Part shown: positions 34,706 through 44,373 of the stretch, one piece after another
Position numbering within the stretch: the first letter of the stretch is position 1
Layout: each line of letters opens with the position of its first letter
Source of the DNA: an uncultured Spirochaetales bacterium
GTDB lineage: Bacteria > Spirochaetota > Spirochaetia > Sphaerochaetales > Sphaerochaetaceae
Assembly: GCA_934271365.1 (NCBI GenBank)
Contig: CAKQRI010000002.1
Coordinates: 65,918-129,917, forward strand
Length of the DNA: 64,000 bases
Reading direction: 5' to 3'
Made by a program: the position numbers and the translations under genes
The notes under the pieces: generated by a model
The model's database searches: none
Told to the model about the DNA's origin: nothing
The model's input: the letters and a program-made list of their open reading frames with translations, nothing else

Positions 34706-36046
34706 TTATTCTTCCTTTTTCCATTTGGCAATTTCCCTGAAATACAGGATAAGCCCGATTATCCCGGTGAATGTCTCAGAGAATGGAAAAGCAAACCACG
34801 TCCACTTTAGGCCAAGGAATGAGAGGATATAGAAGCTTGGAATAAGGCAGAAGATCTGGCGGCAGAGTGCAAGCATAGTGCTTTTAAATGACTTTCCTAT
34901 TGCCTGGAAGAAAACTGGAAGCATCAGTGAGAATACTGCAGAAATGAAGCTCAGTCCAATTGCTCTGAAGGCAGGTATACCAGCTGCAAGTACATCACTC
35001 TCTCTTGAGAATACTCGCAGAAGGGCTTCAGGAATCACATCAAAGCAGAATATTCCAACAAGCATCAGCGATGCTGCTACTATAACAGAGTCTCTTACTG
35101 CTTTTCTGCATCTGTCATAGTTCTTTATTGTATAGTTATAGCTCAGTATCGGCACTATGCATGTTGAAAGCCCGAATAGTGGGATGAAGAAGAATGACTG
35201 GTATTTATAGTAAAGGCCTAAGACTGTCACAGCAGCATCTGAGAAGCCTGCAAGGATCATATTGAGTATTACGATGTAGACTGACATTGTCATCTGACTG
35301 AGTATTGTTGGATAGCCTAGCTTCAGGCTCGGGAGGGCATATTGCTTTATCTCTTTTAGAGGAGGAATCCTGCAGAATGCATCTTTTCCTGTGATTGCGG
35401 CAGAGACAAGCTGACCTAGAACTGTTGCGTATGCTGCTCCAGCGACTCCAAGCTCAGGGATCGGACCTAGTCCAAAAATCAGAATAGGGTCCATTATTAT
35501 ATTCGTCATAGCTCCTAGGCTTTCTGCTATCATCGGTGTCTTCATGTTCCCTCTGGCCTGATGGATTTTTGCCCATCCGCATTCAAGGAATTGGAATATG
35601 CTTCCGATGCAGACTATATAGCCATATGTCAATGTATCCCTTATTACCTGATCACCATTTGCAGATAGTCTTGTGTAAATAGGCAGAATGACAGCAACTG
35701 ATAGTGAATATATAAGCCATGCTGTGAGCTCCAGTGCATTTCCGCATCCTGCTGTTCTGTCCGCTCTTATGCTATCTTTGACTGCATATAGCTTTGACAT
35801 ATATGTGTTTACGCCTACTCCGATTCCAAGGGCTATTGCGGGAGCCATCCACTGTATTGGATAGATTACAGATAGTGCAGTCAATGCACTAGGGGAATAT
35901 AGACCTACAAAATAGCTATCTACAATGTTGTATAGAGCCTGGATTAGCTGTGCAATCATCACAGGTGGTGCTAGGCGTAGAAGAAGCTTTCCTATCTTTT
36001 CTCTGCCAAATGCATCTGCACCGATTGGCTGTGTTTTATCTTTCAT
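34706..36046 (-). CDS. MATE-family multidrug/Na+ antiporter
   Basis: A 446-residue exporter with 12 helices. The pair of six-helix halves shows the MATE pattern: IGKLLLRLAPPVMIAQLIQA, LYNIVDSYFVGLYSPSAL near the start and QFLECGWAKIHQARGNMKTP midway. It should export cationic compounds against Na+ or H+. GAGGA lies seven bases before the ATG. It is divergent from slyX. Confidence 0.9.
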   Translation of the reverse strand: MKDKTQPIGADAFGREKIGKLLLRLAPPVMIAQLIQALYNIVDSYFVGLYSPSALTALSVIYPIQWMAPAIALGIGVGVNTYMSKLYAVKDSIRADRTAGCGNALELTAWLIYSLSVAVILPIYTRLSANGDQVIRDTLTYGYIVCIGSIFQFLECGWAKIHQARGNMKTPMIAESLGAMTNIIMDPILIFGLGPIPELGVAGAAYATVLGQLVSAAITGKDAFCRIPPLKEIKQYALPSLKLGYPTILSQMTMSVYIVILNMILAGFSDAAVTVLGLYYKYQSFFFIPLFGLSTCIVPILSYNYTIKNYDRCRKAVRDSVIVAASLMLVGIFCFDVIPEALLRVFSRESDVLAAGIPAFRAIGLSFISAVFSLMLPVFFQAIGKSFKSTMLALCRQIFCLIPSFYILSFLGLKWTWFAFPFSETFTGIIGLILYFREIAKWKKEE

Positions 36047-36101
36047 CTGAAGTCCTCAGAGCCCTTTTATATCTTTCATATTTTTTGTAAAGAGATTCGG
36101 A

Positions 36102-36130
36102 TTGCCACTGATCATATCTTCAATCATAAT
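36102..36130 (+). promoter_or_regulatory. slyX promoter, placing transcription start on the ATG
   Basis: TTGCCA (36102-36107), 17-base spacer, CATAAT (36125-36130): five of six matches in both boxes. The +1 expected seven bases after the -10 is 36137, the A of the slyX ATG. No Shine-Dalgarno exists in between, so the mRNA may be leaderless. Confidence 0.55.
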
Positions 36131-36136
36131 AATGTC

Positions 36137-36340
36137 ATGGAACTTACTGAGATTGAAGCCCTGGAAGTAAAGATAAGCTATCTTGAAAGCCAGAATGCAG
36201 AGCTCAACGATGTGATTATTGAGCAGGGAAAGGATATTACTTATTTAAAGATAAAGCTCGAGCACCTAGAAAAGAAAGTGCAGGAGCTTATTGAAGAGAG
36301 CGGTGAGGCAAGGCCTAATAGAAAGCCTCCTCACTATTGA
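36137..36340 (+). CDS. slyX: SlyX-family small coiled-coil protein
   Basis: A 67-residue protein: a long coiled coil (EIEALEVKISYLESQNAELN, then IIEQGKDITYLKIKLEHLEKKV) and the C-terminal RKPPHY, the family hallmark. SlyX is widely conserved but has no firm function. Its stop abuts the thioesterase stop on the other strand. Confidence 0.85.
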   Translation: MELTEIEALEVKISYLESQNAELNDVIIEQGKDITYLKIKLEHLEKKVQELIEESGEARPNRKPPHY

Positions 36341-37144
36341 TCAATCTCTCTTTTTCCATTCAGTTGATGCCTCAAAGACTGTCTCTTCATCCTCACCATT
36401 CTTTCTGATTATCCTTGAGAATATCTCTGGAGTACTGGAGGACAGTGTGCTTTTCAGGCTTGTTCTTACAAATAGCTGATCTGTAAGGAAGCACTGCTTT
36501 TCCCATTTGACATCAAAGAATGATGGCATGAAGCTATCAAGGAATTCCTTAGGAAGCGCTTCCATAATCCAGTTGATATAGCTTATGTTGTTGACGTGCC
36601 TGTTGTAGTCAGTATCGTAATATGTGACTTCGATAGGCCAGTCCTGAAGTGTCTCTCCTTCATAGTCTTCAGCTTTTGGAAATGCTGGGAATGCTGGATC
36701 GAAATGCCTTTTATCTGCATCTGATTCAGGCAGCGCATCTTTTATGACATCTGGACGGCATGGCCTCTTTCTTGCAAGGTCCATGATCACCCACCAGTTA
36801 TCTGCCTGGAATACAGGAGAGCCATCTGCTTTATCATAGGCTCTTACAGCTCTTGGACAATATAGCCTATAGCCATCCTGACACCAGGTTTCAAGCCTGA
36901 TGATATCAGCCCAGTTCATCAGCTTATCTATATGCATCCGGGTTCTGATGATCATCCATGTCTTCTGCTCTTCATCATACAGTTTCTTGAGCCCGACTCC
37001 TTTTGCTGTTGCATGGAGCCCTCCCATTTCCTGGTTGAGTCCGAAATAGTAGCTTGGGCGGGCTTTATAGAAGCAGTCTGTCTCTGGAGATTTTATAAAG
37101 AACTCCCCGCATCCTATCTTCTCATCTTCATCTACATAGAACAT
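36341..37144 (-). CDS. Acyl-ACP thioesterase (hot-dog fold)
   Basis: A 267-residue double hot-dog enzyme that releases fatty acids from acyl carrier protein. The C-terminal half carries EVTYYDTDYNRHVNNISYIN, the catalytic Asn/His motif of acyl-ACP thioesterases, and the N-terminal half TRMHIDKLMNWADIIRLET. Last gene of a long minus-strand operon, two bases after rsmD. Confidence 0.85.
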   Translation of the reverse strand: MFYVDEDEKIGCGEFFIKSPETDCFYKARPSYYFGLNQEMGGLHATAKGVGLKKLYDEEQKTWMIIRTRMHIDKLMNWADIIRLETWCQDGYRLYCPRAVRAYDKADGSPVFQADNWWVIMDLARKRPCRPDVIKDALPESDADKRHFDPAFPAFPKAEDYEGETLQDWPIEVTYYDTDYNRHVNNISYINWIMEALPKEFLDSFMPSFFDVKWEKQCFLTDQLFVRTSLKSTLSSSTPEIFSRIIRKNGEDEETVFEASTEWKKRD

Positions 37145-37146
37145 AG

Positions 37147-37683
37147 TCAGTCTGCCTTATAGAAACGGACCATTGAGCGTCCATATTTCCTTTCATCCTT
37201 GAAGGTGAAGCCTGGTACTTCTTCTGGCCAGAGCTTTTTCTCTTCCTCCGGGTAATGGATTATGAAGAGACCACCTTCCTTTATTATCTTCTTATCTGCA
37301 ATCGCTTTGAACAGCTCAACTTTTCCTTCCATGTTGAAGGGAGGATCTGCATATACTATGTCATAATGATATGGACATGAGATTATGAATCTGTTCGCGT
37401 CCATCATGAACAGCCTCTTATCTTCTTCAACAAATGATATATTGCTCTCAATCACGCTTTTCTTGCCTCTATCCATCTCAACAAGGTGGATAGGGGAAGC
37501 CCCCCTGCTTGCTGCTTCTATTGCAACACAGCCAGAGCCTGAGAACAGGTCGAGAAAGCTCTCGCCTGTAAGATCTCCGAGAATCGCGAAAAGGGATTCT
37601 CTCATTCTGTCCATTGCTGGCCTGATCACTCCAGGTGGGCATTTGACCTGACGCCTGCAGTATTTTCCTCCGGTAATTCTCAT
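37147..37683 (-). CDS. rsmD: 16S rRNA (guanine(966)-N2)-methyltransferase
   Basis: Methylates G966 of 16S rRNA during 30S assembly. The 178-residue product has all the family marks: MRITGGKYCRRQVKCPPG at the start, RPAMDRMRESLFAIL, the SAM site FLDLFSGSGCVAIEAASRGA and the catalytic YADPPF. GAGG precedes the ATG by seven bases. Confidence 0.95.
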   Translation of the reverse strand: MRITGGKYCRRQVKCPPGVIRPAMDRMRESLFAILGDLTGESFLDLFSGSGCVAIEAASRGASPIHLVEMDRGKKSVIESNISFVEEDKRLFMMDANRFIISCPYHYDIVYADPPFNMEGKVELFKAIADKKIIKEGGLFIIHYPEEEKKLWPEEVPGFTFKDERKYGRSMVRFYKAD

Positions 37684-37700
37684 TATGTACCTCTATCTGA

Positions 37701-38270
37701 TCATGCTTCTTCTGGCCATAGACCAAGTTCTGGAGCTACCTCTGTCATTCCATCTATTGCAAGCTGGATGACTGAAGGAATGTCCATCCCGATCATAGCT
37801 GCACCTTTTTCAATGACTTCCCTGTTTACACCTGCCGCAAAGCCATTGGAATTCCATTTCTTTTTGACAGATTTTACGGATATTCCCTTCATCTTCTCAG
37901 GTCTCATCAGAGCTGTTGCTGTAATAAGACCAGTGAGCTCATCGATTGTGTATAGCACTTTTTCCATATATGACTCTGGCTCAATATCGGAGCATAAGCC
38001 CCATCCATGGGAGCATATTGCATGGATCATCTGATCTGTTGCACCTATTTCAGCTAGAAGCTCTGGAGCTTTCCTGCAGTGCTCTTCAGGGAATTTCTCC
38101 CAGTCGACATCGTGCAGAAGACCGACAACTCCCCAGAAATCTGGATCCACATTGCTTCTCTCTGCTGCTTCTCTCATCACGGCCTCAACAGCCAGTGCAT
38201 GATGGAATAAGCTCTCTGATTCATTGTATTTATGCCATAGCTTTAAAGCATTCTCTCTATCTGCTGCCAT
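37701..38270 (-). CDS. HD-domain phosphohydrolase
   Basis: A 189-residue HD-superfamily protein with metal ligands: HHALAVEAVMREA supplies the first His and VVGLLHDVDWEKFPEEHCRK the His-Asp pair, with AICSHGW and the Asp in TIDELTGLI following. These proteins hydrolyse phosphoesters, often nucleotides. The ATG at 38270 follows CAGGAG by eight bases; an earlier start at 38339 would overlap recG and lacks a site. Substrate unknown. Confidence 0.85.
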   Translation of the reverse strand: MAADRENALKLWHKYNESESLFHHALAVEAVMREAAERSNVDPDFWGVVGLLHDVDWEKFPEEHCRKAPELLAEIGATDQMIHAICSHGWGLCSDIEPESYMEKVLYTIDELTGLITATALMRPEKMKGISVKSVKKKWNSNGFAAGVNREVIEKGAAMIGMDIPSVIQLAIDGMTEVAPELGLWPEEA

Positions 38271-38310
38271 ATCAATTCTCCTGCTTATTAGGATAGCATT
38301 TTGCTTTTCA

Positions 38311-40317
38311 TCAAGAAAGAGCCTCTCTAAGCATTGCATTTTCAGCTTTGATAAGCCCTCTGTCTTCCTTCAGTATCTCAATTGCTTCTGCTGAAGCTTT
38401 CTCAAGAAGCTCTGTGTGATCTGTAAGAGATGCATAGTGTATCTTATAAAAGCCTGCCTGCTCGGTTCCCACGATATCTCCAGGGCCTCTTATTTCAAGA
38501 TCCTTCTCTGCAATGATGAAGCCATCTGTTACATCTCTCATTACCTTCAGTCTCTCACCAGCTTCTTTTGTATAATGCTTAACATCAAATACAAGGAAGC
38601 AGTATGACTGCAGGGATGATCTTCCGACTCTTCCTCTGAGCTGGTGAAGTGCTGCTAGCCCGAATCTGTCTGCATGTTCAATTACCATGCAAGTTGCATC
38701 TGGAATGTCTATTCCGACTTCAACGACGCTTGTAGCAACAAGATACATTATCTTCTTATCCCTGAAATCTGAGAGTATTCTTACCTTATCTTCTTCTGGG
38801 AGCTTTGAATGGATAAGTGCAGAAGGCACTGAAGGATATATTCTCTTCAGCTCTTCATACATGGTCGTCACATCCCTGAGATCGCTTTCTCCCTCATCAC
38901 TTATCCTAGGATATACAAAATATGCCTGATGTCCTCTTGAGAATTCTGTATTCACAGCCTTGTACATATCCATTCTCTTCTCATTGCTTACAAGATGCGT
39001 GATTATCGGGCGTCTGCCATTTGGCATTGTCTTTATTGTTGATATATCCAGGCTTGCATATAGAGTCAGAGCAAGCGTTCTTGGAATAGGTGTTGCAGTC
39101 ATTGAAAGCACATCAGGCCTTTCGCCTTTATTCTTCAGAGCTTCTCTCTGTGCAACGCCGAATCTATGCTGCTCATCTATGATTACATATCTGAGATTCC
39201 TGAATTTTACATCACCAGAGAACAGGGCATGTGTTCCTATTGCAAGATCTGCATCTCCTCTCTCAATTGCACTCAGAAGCAGTTTTCTTGCTTTGCTGTT
39301 GATGTCTCCGATTACAAGTGCTGTATTTATTCCAAGCGGTTCCAATAGCTTTGCGGCAAGTTCTGCATGCTGCCTAGCAAGGAGCTCTGTAGGTGCCATG
39401 AATGCAACCTGACCTCCATTTGCTATTACATGTAGAGCAGAGATCCATGCAACAAGGGTTTTGCCTGAGCCTACATCTCCCTGTAAAAGCCTTTCCATAG
39501 GCTCTTTGCTGTCAAGGTCCTCTCTTATCTCATCTGTAGCTTTAATCTGATCTGGAGTAAGGGAGAAGGGAAGGGAAGAGATGAGCTTTTTCTCTAATTC
39601 AGACATCGGGCTCTTCTTTCTCTTCCTGAAGTCCTTATCTCTTAGAAGCCGGATCTCAAGCCGTAAGAGCTCTGAGAAGGCGAGTGTCCGCTTGGCTTTA
39701 TCTAGTACCTCGAAATCTTCTGGGAAATGAATGCCTCTAAGTGCATCTCCGTCTGGAATGAATCCATATTTCTCATAAAGGTAATATGGCATAGAGAGAG
39801 GAAATGGAGAAAGCTCTCTGAGTGCATATTTAACAGCTTCTCTTATATTCTTCTGGCTAAGAGATCCTGATAGCGGATAGATTGGCAGTATCTTTCCGAT
39901 TCCAGCCTCTTTGCGTGTTCTCTTCAGCTCAAATGAAGAGGTCTGGAAAAGTCCATTTGGATTTCTCTGGACAGATGCATTTATATACCAGGAAGAGCCT
40001 AGAGAGAGCATGTTCTCAAGAAATGGCCTGTTGAAGCACAGAAGCTCTATCAATCTACCATCTTCATCTTCGCATAGCACTTTGAGTGTTCTGCCTTTTT
40101 TAGATGGAAAGAATGAATGCTTTTTTACAAAAATCTGGCATGCGATATTGGGATCATCGATTGAGATATCAGAAAGACAGCGTTCCTCTCTTCTGTCGTC
40201 GTAGGCCCTTGGTGCTAGCTGGAGAACATCATCTAAATTATAGATGCCAAGATTATTGAAGTCTTCCTGCAGCTTTCTGCCTATTCCTGGAACTGCTGTT
40301 ATTCTGATTTTATCCAT
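38311..40317 (-). CDS. recG: ATP-dependent DNA helicase RecG
   Basis: Remodels stalled forks and Holliday junctions. The 668-residue chain has an N-terminal wedge (IRITAVPGIGRKLQEDFNNL, then the OB-like region), Walker A GDVGSGKTLVAW, ELLARQHAEL, Walker B with DEQH (IIDEQHRFGVAQRE), SMTATPIPRTLALT, and the helicase C-lobe with RGRVGRSSLQSYCFLVFD near the end. All helicase motifs are intact. Confidence 0.97.
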   Translation of the reverse strand: MDKIRITAVPGIGRKLQEDFNNLGIYNLDDVLQLAPRAYDDRREERCLSDISIDDPNIACQIFVKKHSFFPSKKGRTLKVLCEDEDGRLIELLCFNRPFLENMLSLGSSWYINASVQRNPNGLFQTSSFELKRTRKEAGIGKILPIYPLSGSLSQKNIREAVKYALRELSPFPLSMPYYLYEKYGFIPDGDALRGIHFPEDFEVLDKAKRTLAFSELLRLEIRLLRDKDFRKRKKSPMSELEKKLISSLPFSLTPDQIKATDEIREDLDSKEPMERLLQGDVGSGKTLVAWISALHVIANGGQVAFMAPTELLARQHAELAAKLLEPLGINTALVIGDINSKARKLLLSAIERGDADLAIGTHALFSGDVKFRNLRYVIIDEQHRFGVAQREALKNKGERPDVLSMTATPIPRTLALTLYASLDISTIKTMPNGRRPIITHLVSNEKRMDMYKAVNTEFSRGHQAYFVYPRISDEGESDLRDVTTMYEELKRIYPSVPSALIHSKLPEEDKVRILSDFRDKKIMYLVATSVVEVGIDIPDATCMVIEHADRFGLAALHQLRGRVGRSSLQSYCFLVFDVKHYTKEAGERLKVMRDVTDGFIIAEKDLEIRGPGDIVGTEQAGFYKIHYASLTDHTELLEKASAEAIEILKEDRGLIKAENAMLREALS

Positions 40318-40917
40318 TTAGAATGGTATCCTGATTGCCAGTCTCATAAGATATCCGAAGAGATATTTGCCACCGAAATACATCATTATGGAAAGAACCA
40401 GTCCTATTACAGAGATTGTCCTTTCTGATACTCTGCTCCCATTAGGGAAGAATGATCTGATCATTGAGCAGAACGAGTCTGCTCCCATTGTCATAGAGTA
40501 GGAAGATGCTCTCATCATAGGATTTGATGAGAATGCAGATATTGTCCTGAAGATCATCAGTATGATAAGCAGCGAGAGGTATATAGATAGTCCATAGCTC
40601 CAGAATGCCTGGATGAATAGTGATAGGATAAGCGCAAATGTGAGATATCCGAAATTGCCGAAGAATGACAGTATTGATTCTGCAACGCTTACAAGGCCTA
40701 TGGCAATGATTGGCGAGAAATCCAGGATTCCTATTGTCATTCCCTTTCTCTTGAACATATTAAGGTATGGATCAACAGCACCAGCAAGGAATGAAGAGAA
40801 GGAGCCATCTCTATAGCTTCTAACAAACCAGGACATGATTATCCTGATCCAGATCATGAAAGAATATAGTCTTAGCAGCCTAGCTAGAACTAAAGATGCC
40901 TTAGTCAGTATATACAT
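40318..40917 (-). CDS. YggT-like membrane protein
   Basis: A 199-residue protein with about six helices in two repeats; WIRIIMSWFVRSYRDGSF and DPYLNMFKR in the first and the weaker ALILSLFIQAFWSYGLSIYL part in the second fit the YggT family, membrane proteins linked to osmotic response and division-site positioning. ATG at 40917, AGGAG ten bases before; TTG at 40926 is closer to that site but leaves too little room. Its stop touches the recG start. Confidence 0.75.
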   Translation of the reverse strand: MYILTKASLVLARLLRLYSFMIWIRIIMSWFVRSYRDGSFSSFLAGAVDPYLNMFKRKGMTIGILDFSPIIAIGLVSVAESILSFFGNFGYLTFALILSLFIQAFWSYGLSIYLSLLIILMIFRTISAFSSNPMMRASSYSMTMGADSFCSMIRSFFPNGSRVSERTISVIGLVLSIMMYFGGKYLFGYLMRLAIRIPF

Positions 40918-40944
40918 TGAAAACAAACTCCTAACTCTATTAAA

Positions 40945-43900
40945 TTAATTGACCCAGACCTTATCGACAATCTCCAGTGAATTAAGTTCTTCAAGCAGTC
41001 CTCTTGAATAATCGAGGTAGCTGGTGCTCTTAAGCTGCAGCTCTTCTCTCTCATTATTGTCAATCAAGAGAGAGACTGGTATAGTTCCTTCATTTGTGGT
41101 GAATACCCTCTGCAGTCCTTTTAATGTGTCGCGGGAGAAGCCCAATGAGGATTTCAGCCTGATATTGATCTTCTTCACAGCCTCAGGTTTCAGCTCATAC
41201 GGAGAGACGATGTTCTGGATTGTGAAAGACAGCTTATCTGAACGCATTGAGAATTTCCCTATGAAGCCATAGATTCCATCAACTTCGACCTTATCCTGAA
41301 GAGGTGCGAAGGTAGAAGGGAAGCATACAGCCTCAACATCTCCTTCTTTTGTCTGCAGTGTGAATATTGCCATCTTCTGCTTGGATTTTGTAAGCACGAC
41401 ACGCTCTGCCTGCACGAGTGCGATAAGCTGTACCTCTGTATCCATCATAATGGTATCAATATCTCCGAGATTGACTCTTACGCATTCTTCGCAGTTTGTC
41501 TTATAAACATCAAGCGGATGGCCTGAGATATAGAAGCCTAGAAGCTCCCGCTCTGTCTTCAGTTTCTCAAGAAGCTCCCAGTCCTCTCTTTCTCTCATCT
41601 CAAAGGTATCCATTGAGCTGTCTTCCTCTTCTCCGAATAAAGACAGCTGCCCGAATGCAGTTGATGCCTTTGTTGCTTTATCAAAGCGGATGGCCTCTTC
41701 AAGGTTTTCAAGAAGAGTAGGCCTGTTTATTCCAAGTTCATCAAATGCTCCTGCCTTGATTAGGGATTCAAGGAGTCTTGAGTTGACTGTATTCTCACCC
41801 TGTCTTGCTAAGAACTCCATGAATGATGTGTATGGACCATTCTTATCGCGTTCTGCGATTATCTGCTCAACAACGCCTTCCCCGACGTTCTTTATTCCAG
41901 CAAGACCGTAGATTATATCTCCCTTGTCTACAGTGAAGTGCTTCTCAGATCTGTTTATTGAAGGTGGAACGATCTTTATGTTGTATTTTGGAGCAAGATT
42001 CAGGTATTCAGTGAACTTATCAGGGCTGTTCATTTCGTTTGTGAGGTTAGCAGCCAGGAATTCTGGCATGTACCTTGCTTTCAGAAATGCGGTCTGGTAA
42101 GCAACTACAGAGTACGCTACAGCATGAGACTTATTGAAGCCATAGCCAGCAAAAGGCTTCAGGATCTCAAAGACTCTGTCAGCATCTTCCTTAGAATGCC
42201 CAAGCTTCATAGCTCCTTCTTCGAAGATCACCTGCTGCTTTGCAAGCTGGTCAACTTTCTTCTTACCCATGATTCTTCTCAGGATATCTGCACCGCCTAG
42301 GGTATATCCTGCAAATTTCTGGGCAACCTGCATAACCTGTTCCTGATATACGATTACTCCGTATGTTGTCTTGAGAATATCCTCAAGACATGGATCAGGA
42401 TATGTAATAGGTATTCTTCCGAATTTTGAATCAATATACTGATCAATGAACTGCATAGGACCGGGTCTGTAAAGTGCATTGAGAGCTACCAGCTCTTCGA
42501 TTGTTGAAGGCTGAGCTCGCTTTAGGATATCCTGCATTCCAGATGATTCAAACTGGAATACGCATGATGAGTCTCCTCTTCTGAGCATGTCGAATGTAAC
42601 AGGATCTTCCTCATCAATCTTATTGATATCAAAATCAGGCTCTATTTTATGGATCAGATCAACTGTATGCTTGATGAGAGTCAGTGTCTTCAGTCCAAGG
42701 AAGTCCATCTTTACAAGTCCGCAGTTCTCAATCTGCAGCATTGTATACTGAGTTGCAAGAGCACCTGTCTTCGGGTCTGCACATAGAGGAACATAGTGGT
42801 CCAGTGACTGTCGTCCGATTACAACGCCTGCTGCATGGAGCGATGTGTGTCTGGATAGGCCTTCCAGCCTTATTGCCGTATCAAAAAGCTCTTCATATAT
42901 GCCACCTCTATCTCTGATTGCCTGCAGTTTCGGCTCGAACTTAAGACAGTCAGGAAGATGGAATTTCTTCATGTCTGGAATTGCATCAGGAATCAATGCG
43001 CATATCTTATTTGCTTCATCAAAAGGGATATCCAGGACTCTTGCGACATCCTTGACTACTGCTTTTGGCTTAAGCGTTCCGAATGTTGTGATCTGTCCGA
43101 CATTGTCATGCCCATAATGCTCTGTTACATAATCAATTACCTCGCCACGGCGTTCGAAGCAGAAGTCGATGTCGAAATCAGGCATTGATACTCTTTCAGG
43201 ATTGAGGAATCGCTCAAAGAGCAGATTGTACTTAATAGGGTCAACATCTGTGATTGTGGTTGTGTATGCTACAAGAGAGCCAGCGCCTGATCCTCTTCCT
43301 GGTCCTACAGGAATCCCATGGACCTTAGCCCAGTGAATATAGTCTCGGACGATAAGGAAGTATGCAGGGAAGTCCATCTGTATGATGATATCAAGCTCAT
43401 ACTGAAGCCTTTTCTTAAGCATTGCCATCTTCTCTTCATCTGCATCTGGATAGCGGACGGGCAGGCCTTCATAAGCAAGTGCAGTAAGATACTCTGCATC
43501 TGTCTTATATGGCTCTGGTATTGAGCATTTAGGTAGGATAGGTCCTGGAAAGTTGATTTCAAGATTGCATCTCTCTGCAACTTTTCCGGTATTCTCTACA
43601 GCTTCTGGCACCCATGAGAAGAGCTCTGCCATCTCATCTGGAGTTCTGAAATAGAATTCTCCTTCTTTGTATCTGAGTCTGTTCTGGTCGGTTTTCTTGC
43701 TTCCTGTTCCGATGCAGAGCAGAGTATCATGTGCATTGGAGTCTGATTTATCTATGTAGTGGATATCGTTTGTGCATACAACTGGGATATCCATCTCTTT
43801 TCCTATTTTCACAAGCTCTTCTGCAACAATCCTCTCCTCAGGAATTCCATGGTCCTGAAGCTCAAGATAATATCTGTCTCCGAAAAGATTCTTGAACCAT

Positions 43901-44373
43901 GCTACACGCTCTCTTGCTTCTTTAAGCTTGTGAGCTGTGATAAGACGAGGAATCTCTCCTGCAAGACATGCAGATAAGCAGATCAGATCATCACTATGTG
44001 AAGTAAGCGTCTCATTGTCGATACGCGGTTTATAGTAATAGCCTTCCTTCCATGCAATTGAATTCAGCTCCATCAGATTATGGTAGCCATGGTCATTCAT
44101 TGCCAGAAGGATGAGATGGTAGTATTTTGTTCCGCCAGGTGTCCTGTCTCTTCTGTCTAGTGGATACATATAGAATTCACATCCGACAATCGGATTAATG
44201 CCATTTGCACGGCATGCTTCATAGAATGTTACAGCTCCATACATGTTTCCATGGTCGGTAAGTGCAAGGCTGGTCATCCCGCATTCCTTAGCCTTTGCTA
44301 TATAGCGAGGAATGGAAGCAGCTCCATCGAGAAGCGAAAAGTCAGAGTGATTATGTAAATGAACGAAGCTCAT
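40945..44373 (-). CDS. dnaE: DNA polymerase III alpha subunit
   Basis: Replicative polymerase catalytic chain of 1142 residues. Visible parts: PHP domain (FVHLHNHSDFSLLDGAAS, then LALTDHGNMYGAVTFYEACR), palm with the metal Asp pair in VSMPDFDIDFCFERRGEVI, fingers (RPGPMQFIDQYIDSKFGRIP, VYQEQVMQVAQKFAGYTLG, GGADILRRIMGKKK, FNKSHAVAYSVVAYQTAFLK), tandem helix-hairpin-helix region and a C-terminal OB domain. AGGAG lies six bases before the ATG. The start overlaps the preceding FAD-subunit gene by 23 bases, so it is in the same transcript as the molybdo-hydroxylase-like genes. Confidence 0.97.
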   Translation of the reverse strand: MSFVHLHNHSDFSLLDGAASIPRYIAKAKECGMTSLALTDHGNMYGAVTFYEACRANGINPIVGCEFYMYPLDRRDRTPGGTKYYHLILLAMNDHGYHNLMELNSIAWKEGYYYKPRIDNETLTSHSDDLICLSACLAGEIPRLITAHKLKEARERVAWFKNLFGDRYYLELQDHGIPEERIVAEELVKIGKEMDIPVVCTNDIHYIDKSDSNAHDTLLCIGTGSKKTDQNRLRYKEGEFYFRTPDEMAELFSWVPEAVENTGKVAERCNLEINFPGPILPKCSIPEPYKTDAEYLTALAYEGLPVRYPDADEEKMAMLKKRLQYELDIIIQMDFPAYFLIVRDYIHWAKVHGIPVGPGRGSGAGSLVAYTTTITDVDPIKYNLLFERFLNPERVSMPDFDIDFCFERRGEVIDYVTEHYGHDNVGQITTFGTLKPKAVVKDVARVLDIPFDEANKICALIPDAIPDMKKFHLPDCLKFEPKLQAIRDRGGIYEELFDTAIRLEGLSRHTSLHAAGVVIGRQSLDHYVPLCADPKTGALATQYTMLQIENCGLVKMDFLGLKTLTLIKHTVDLIHKIEPDFDINKIDEEDPVTFDMLRRGDSSCVFQFESSGMQDILKRAQPSTIEELVALNALYRPGPMQFIDQYIDSKFGRIPITYPDPCLEDILKTTYGVIVYQEQVMQVAQKFAGYTLGGADILRRIMGKKKVDQLAKQQVIFEEGAMKLGHSKEDADRVFEILKPFAGYGFNKSHAVAYSVVAYQTAFLKARYMPEFLAANLTNEMNSPDKFTEYLNLAPKYNIKIVPPSINRSEKHFTVDKGDIIYGLAGIKNVGEGVVEQIIAERDKNGPYTSFMEFLARQGENTVNSRLLESLIKAGAFDELGINRPTLLENLEEAIRFDKATKASTAFGQLSLFGEEEDSSMDTFEMREREDWELLEKLKTERELLGFYISGHPLDVYKTNCEECVRVNLGDIDTIMMDTEVQLIALVQAERVVLTKSKQKMAIFTLQTKEGDVEAVCFPSTFAPLQDKVEVDGIYGFIGKFSMRSDKLSFTIQNIVSPYELKPEAVKKINIRLKSSLGFSRDTLKGLQRVFTTNEGTIPVSLLIDNNEREELQLKSTSYLDYSRGLLEELNSLEIVDKVWVN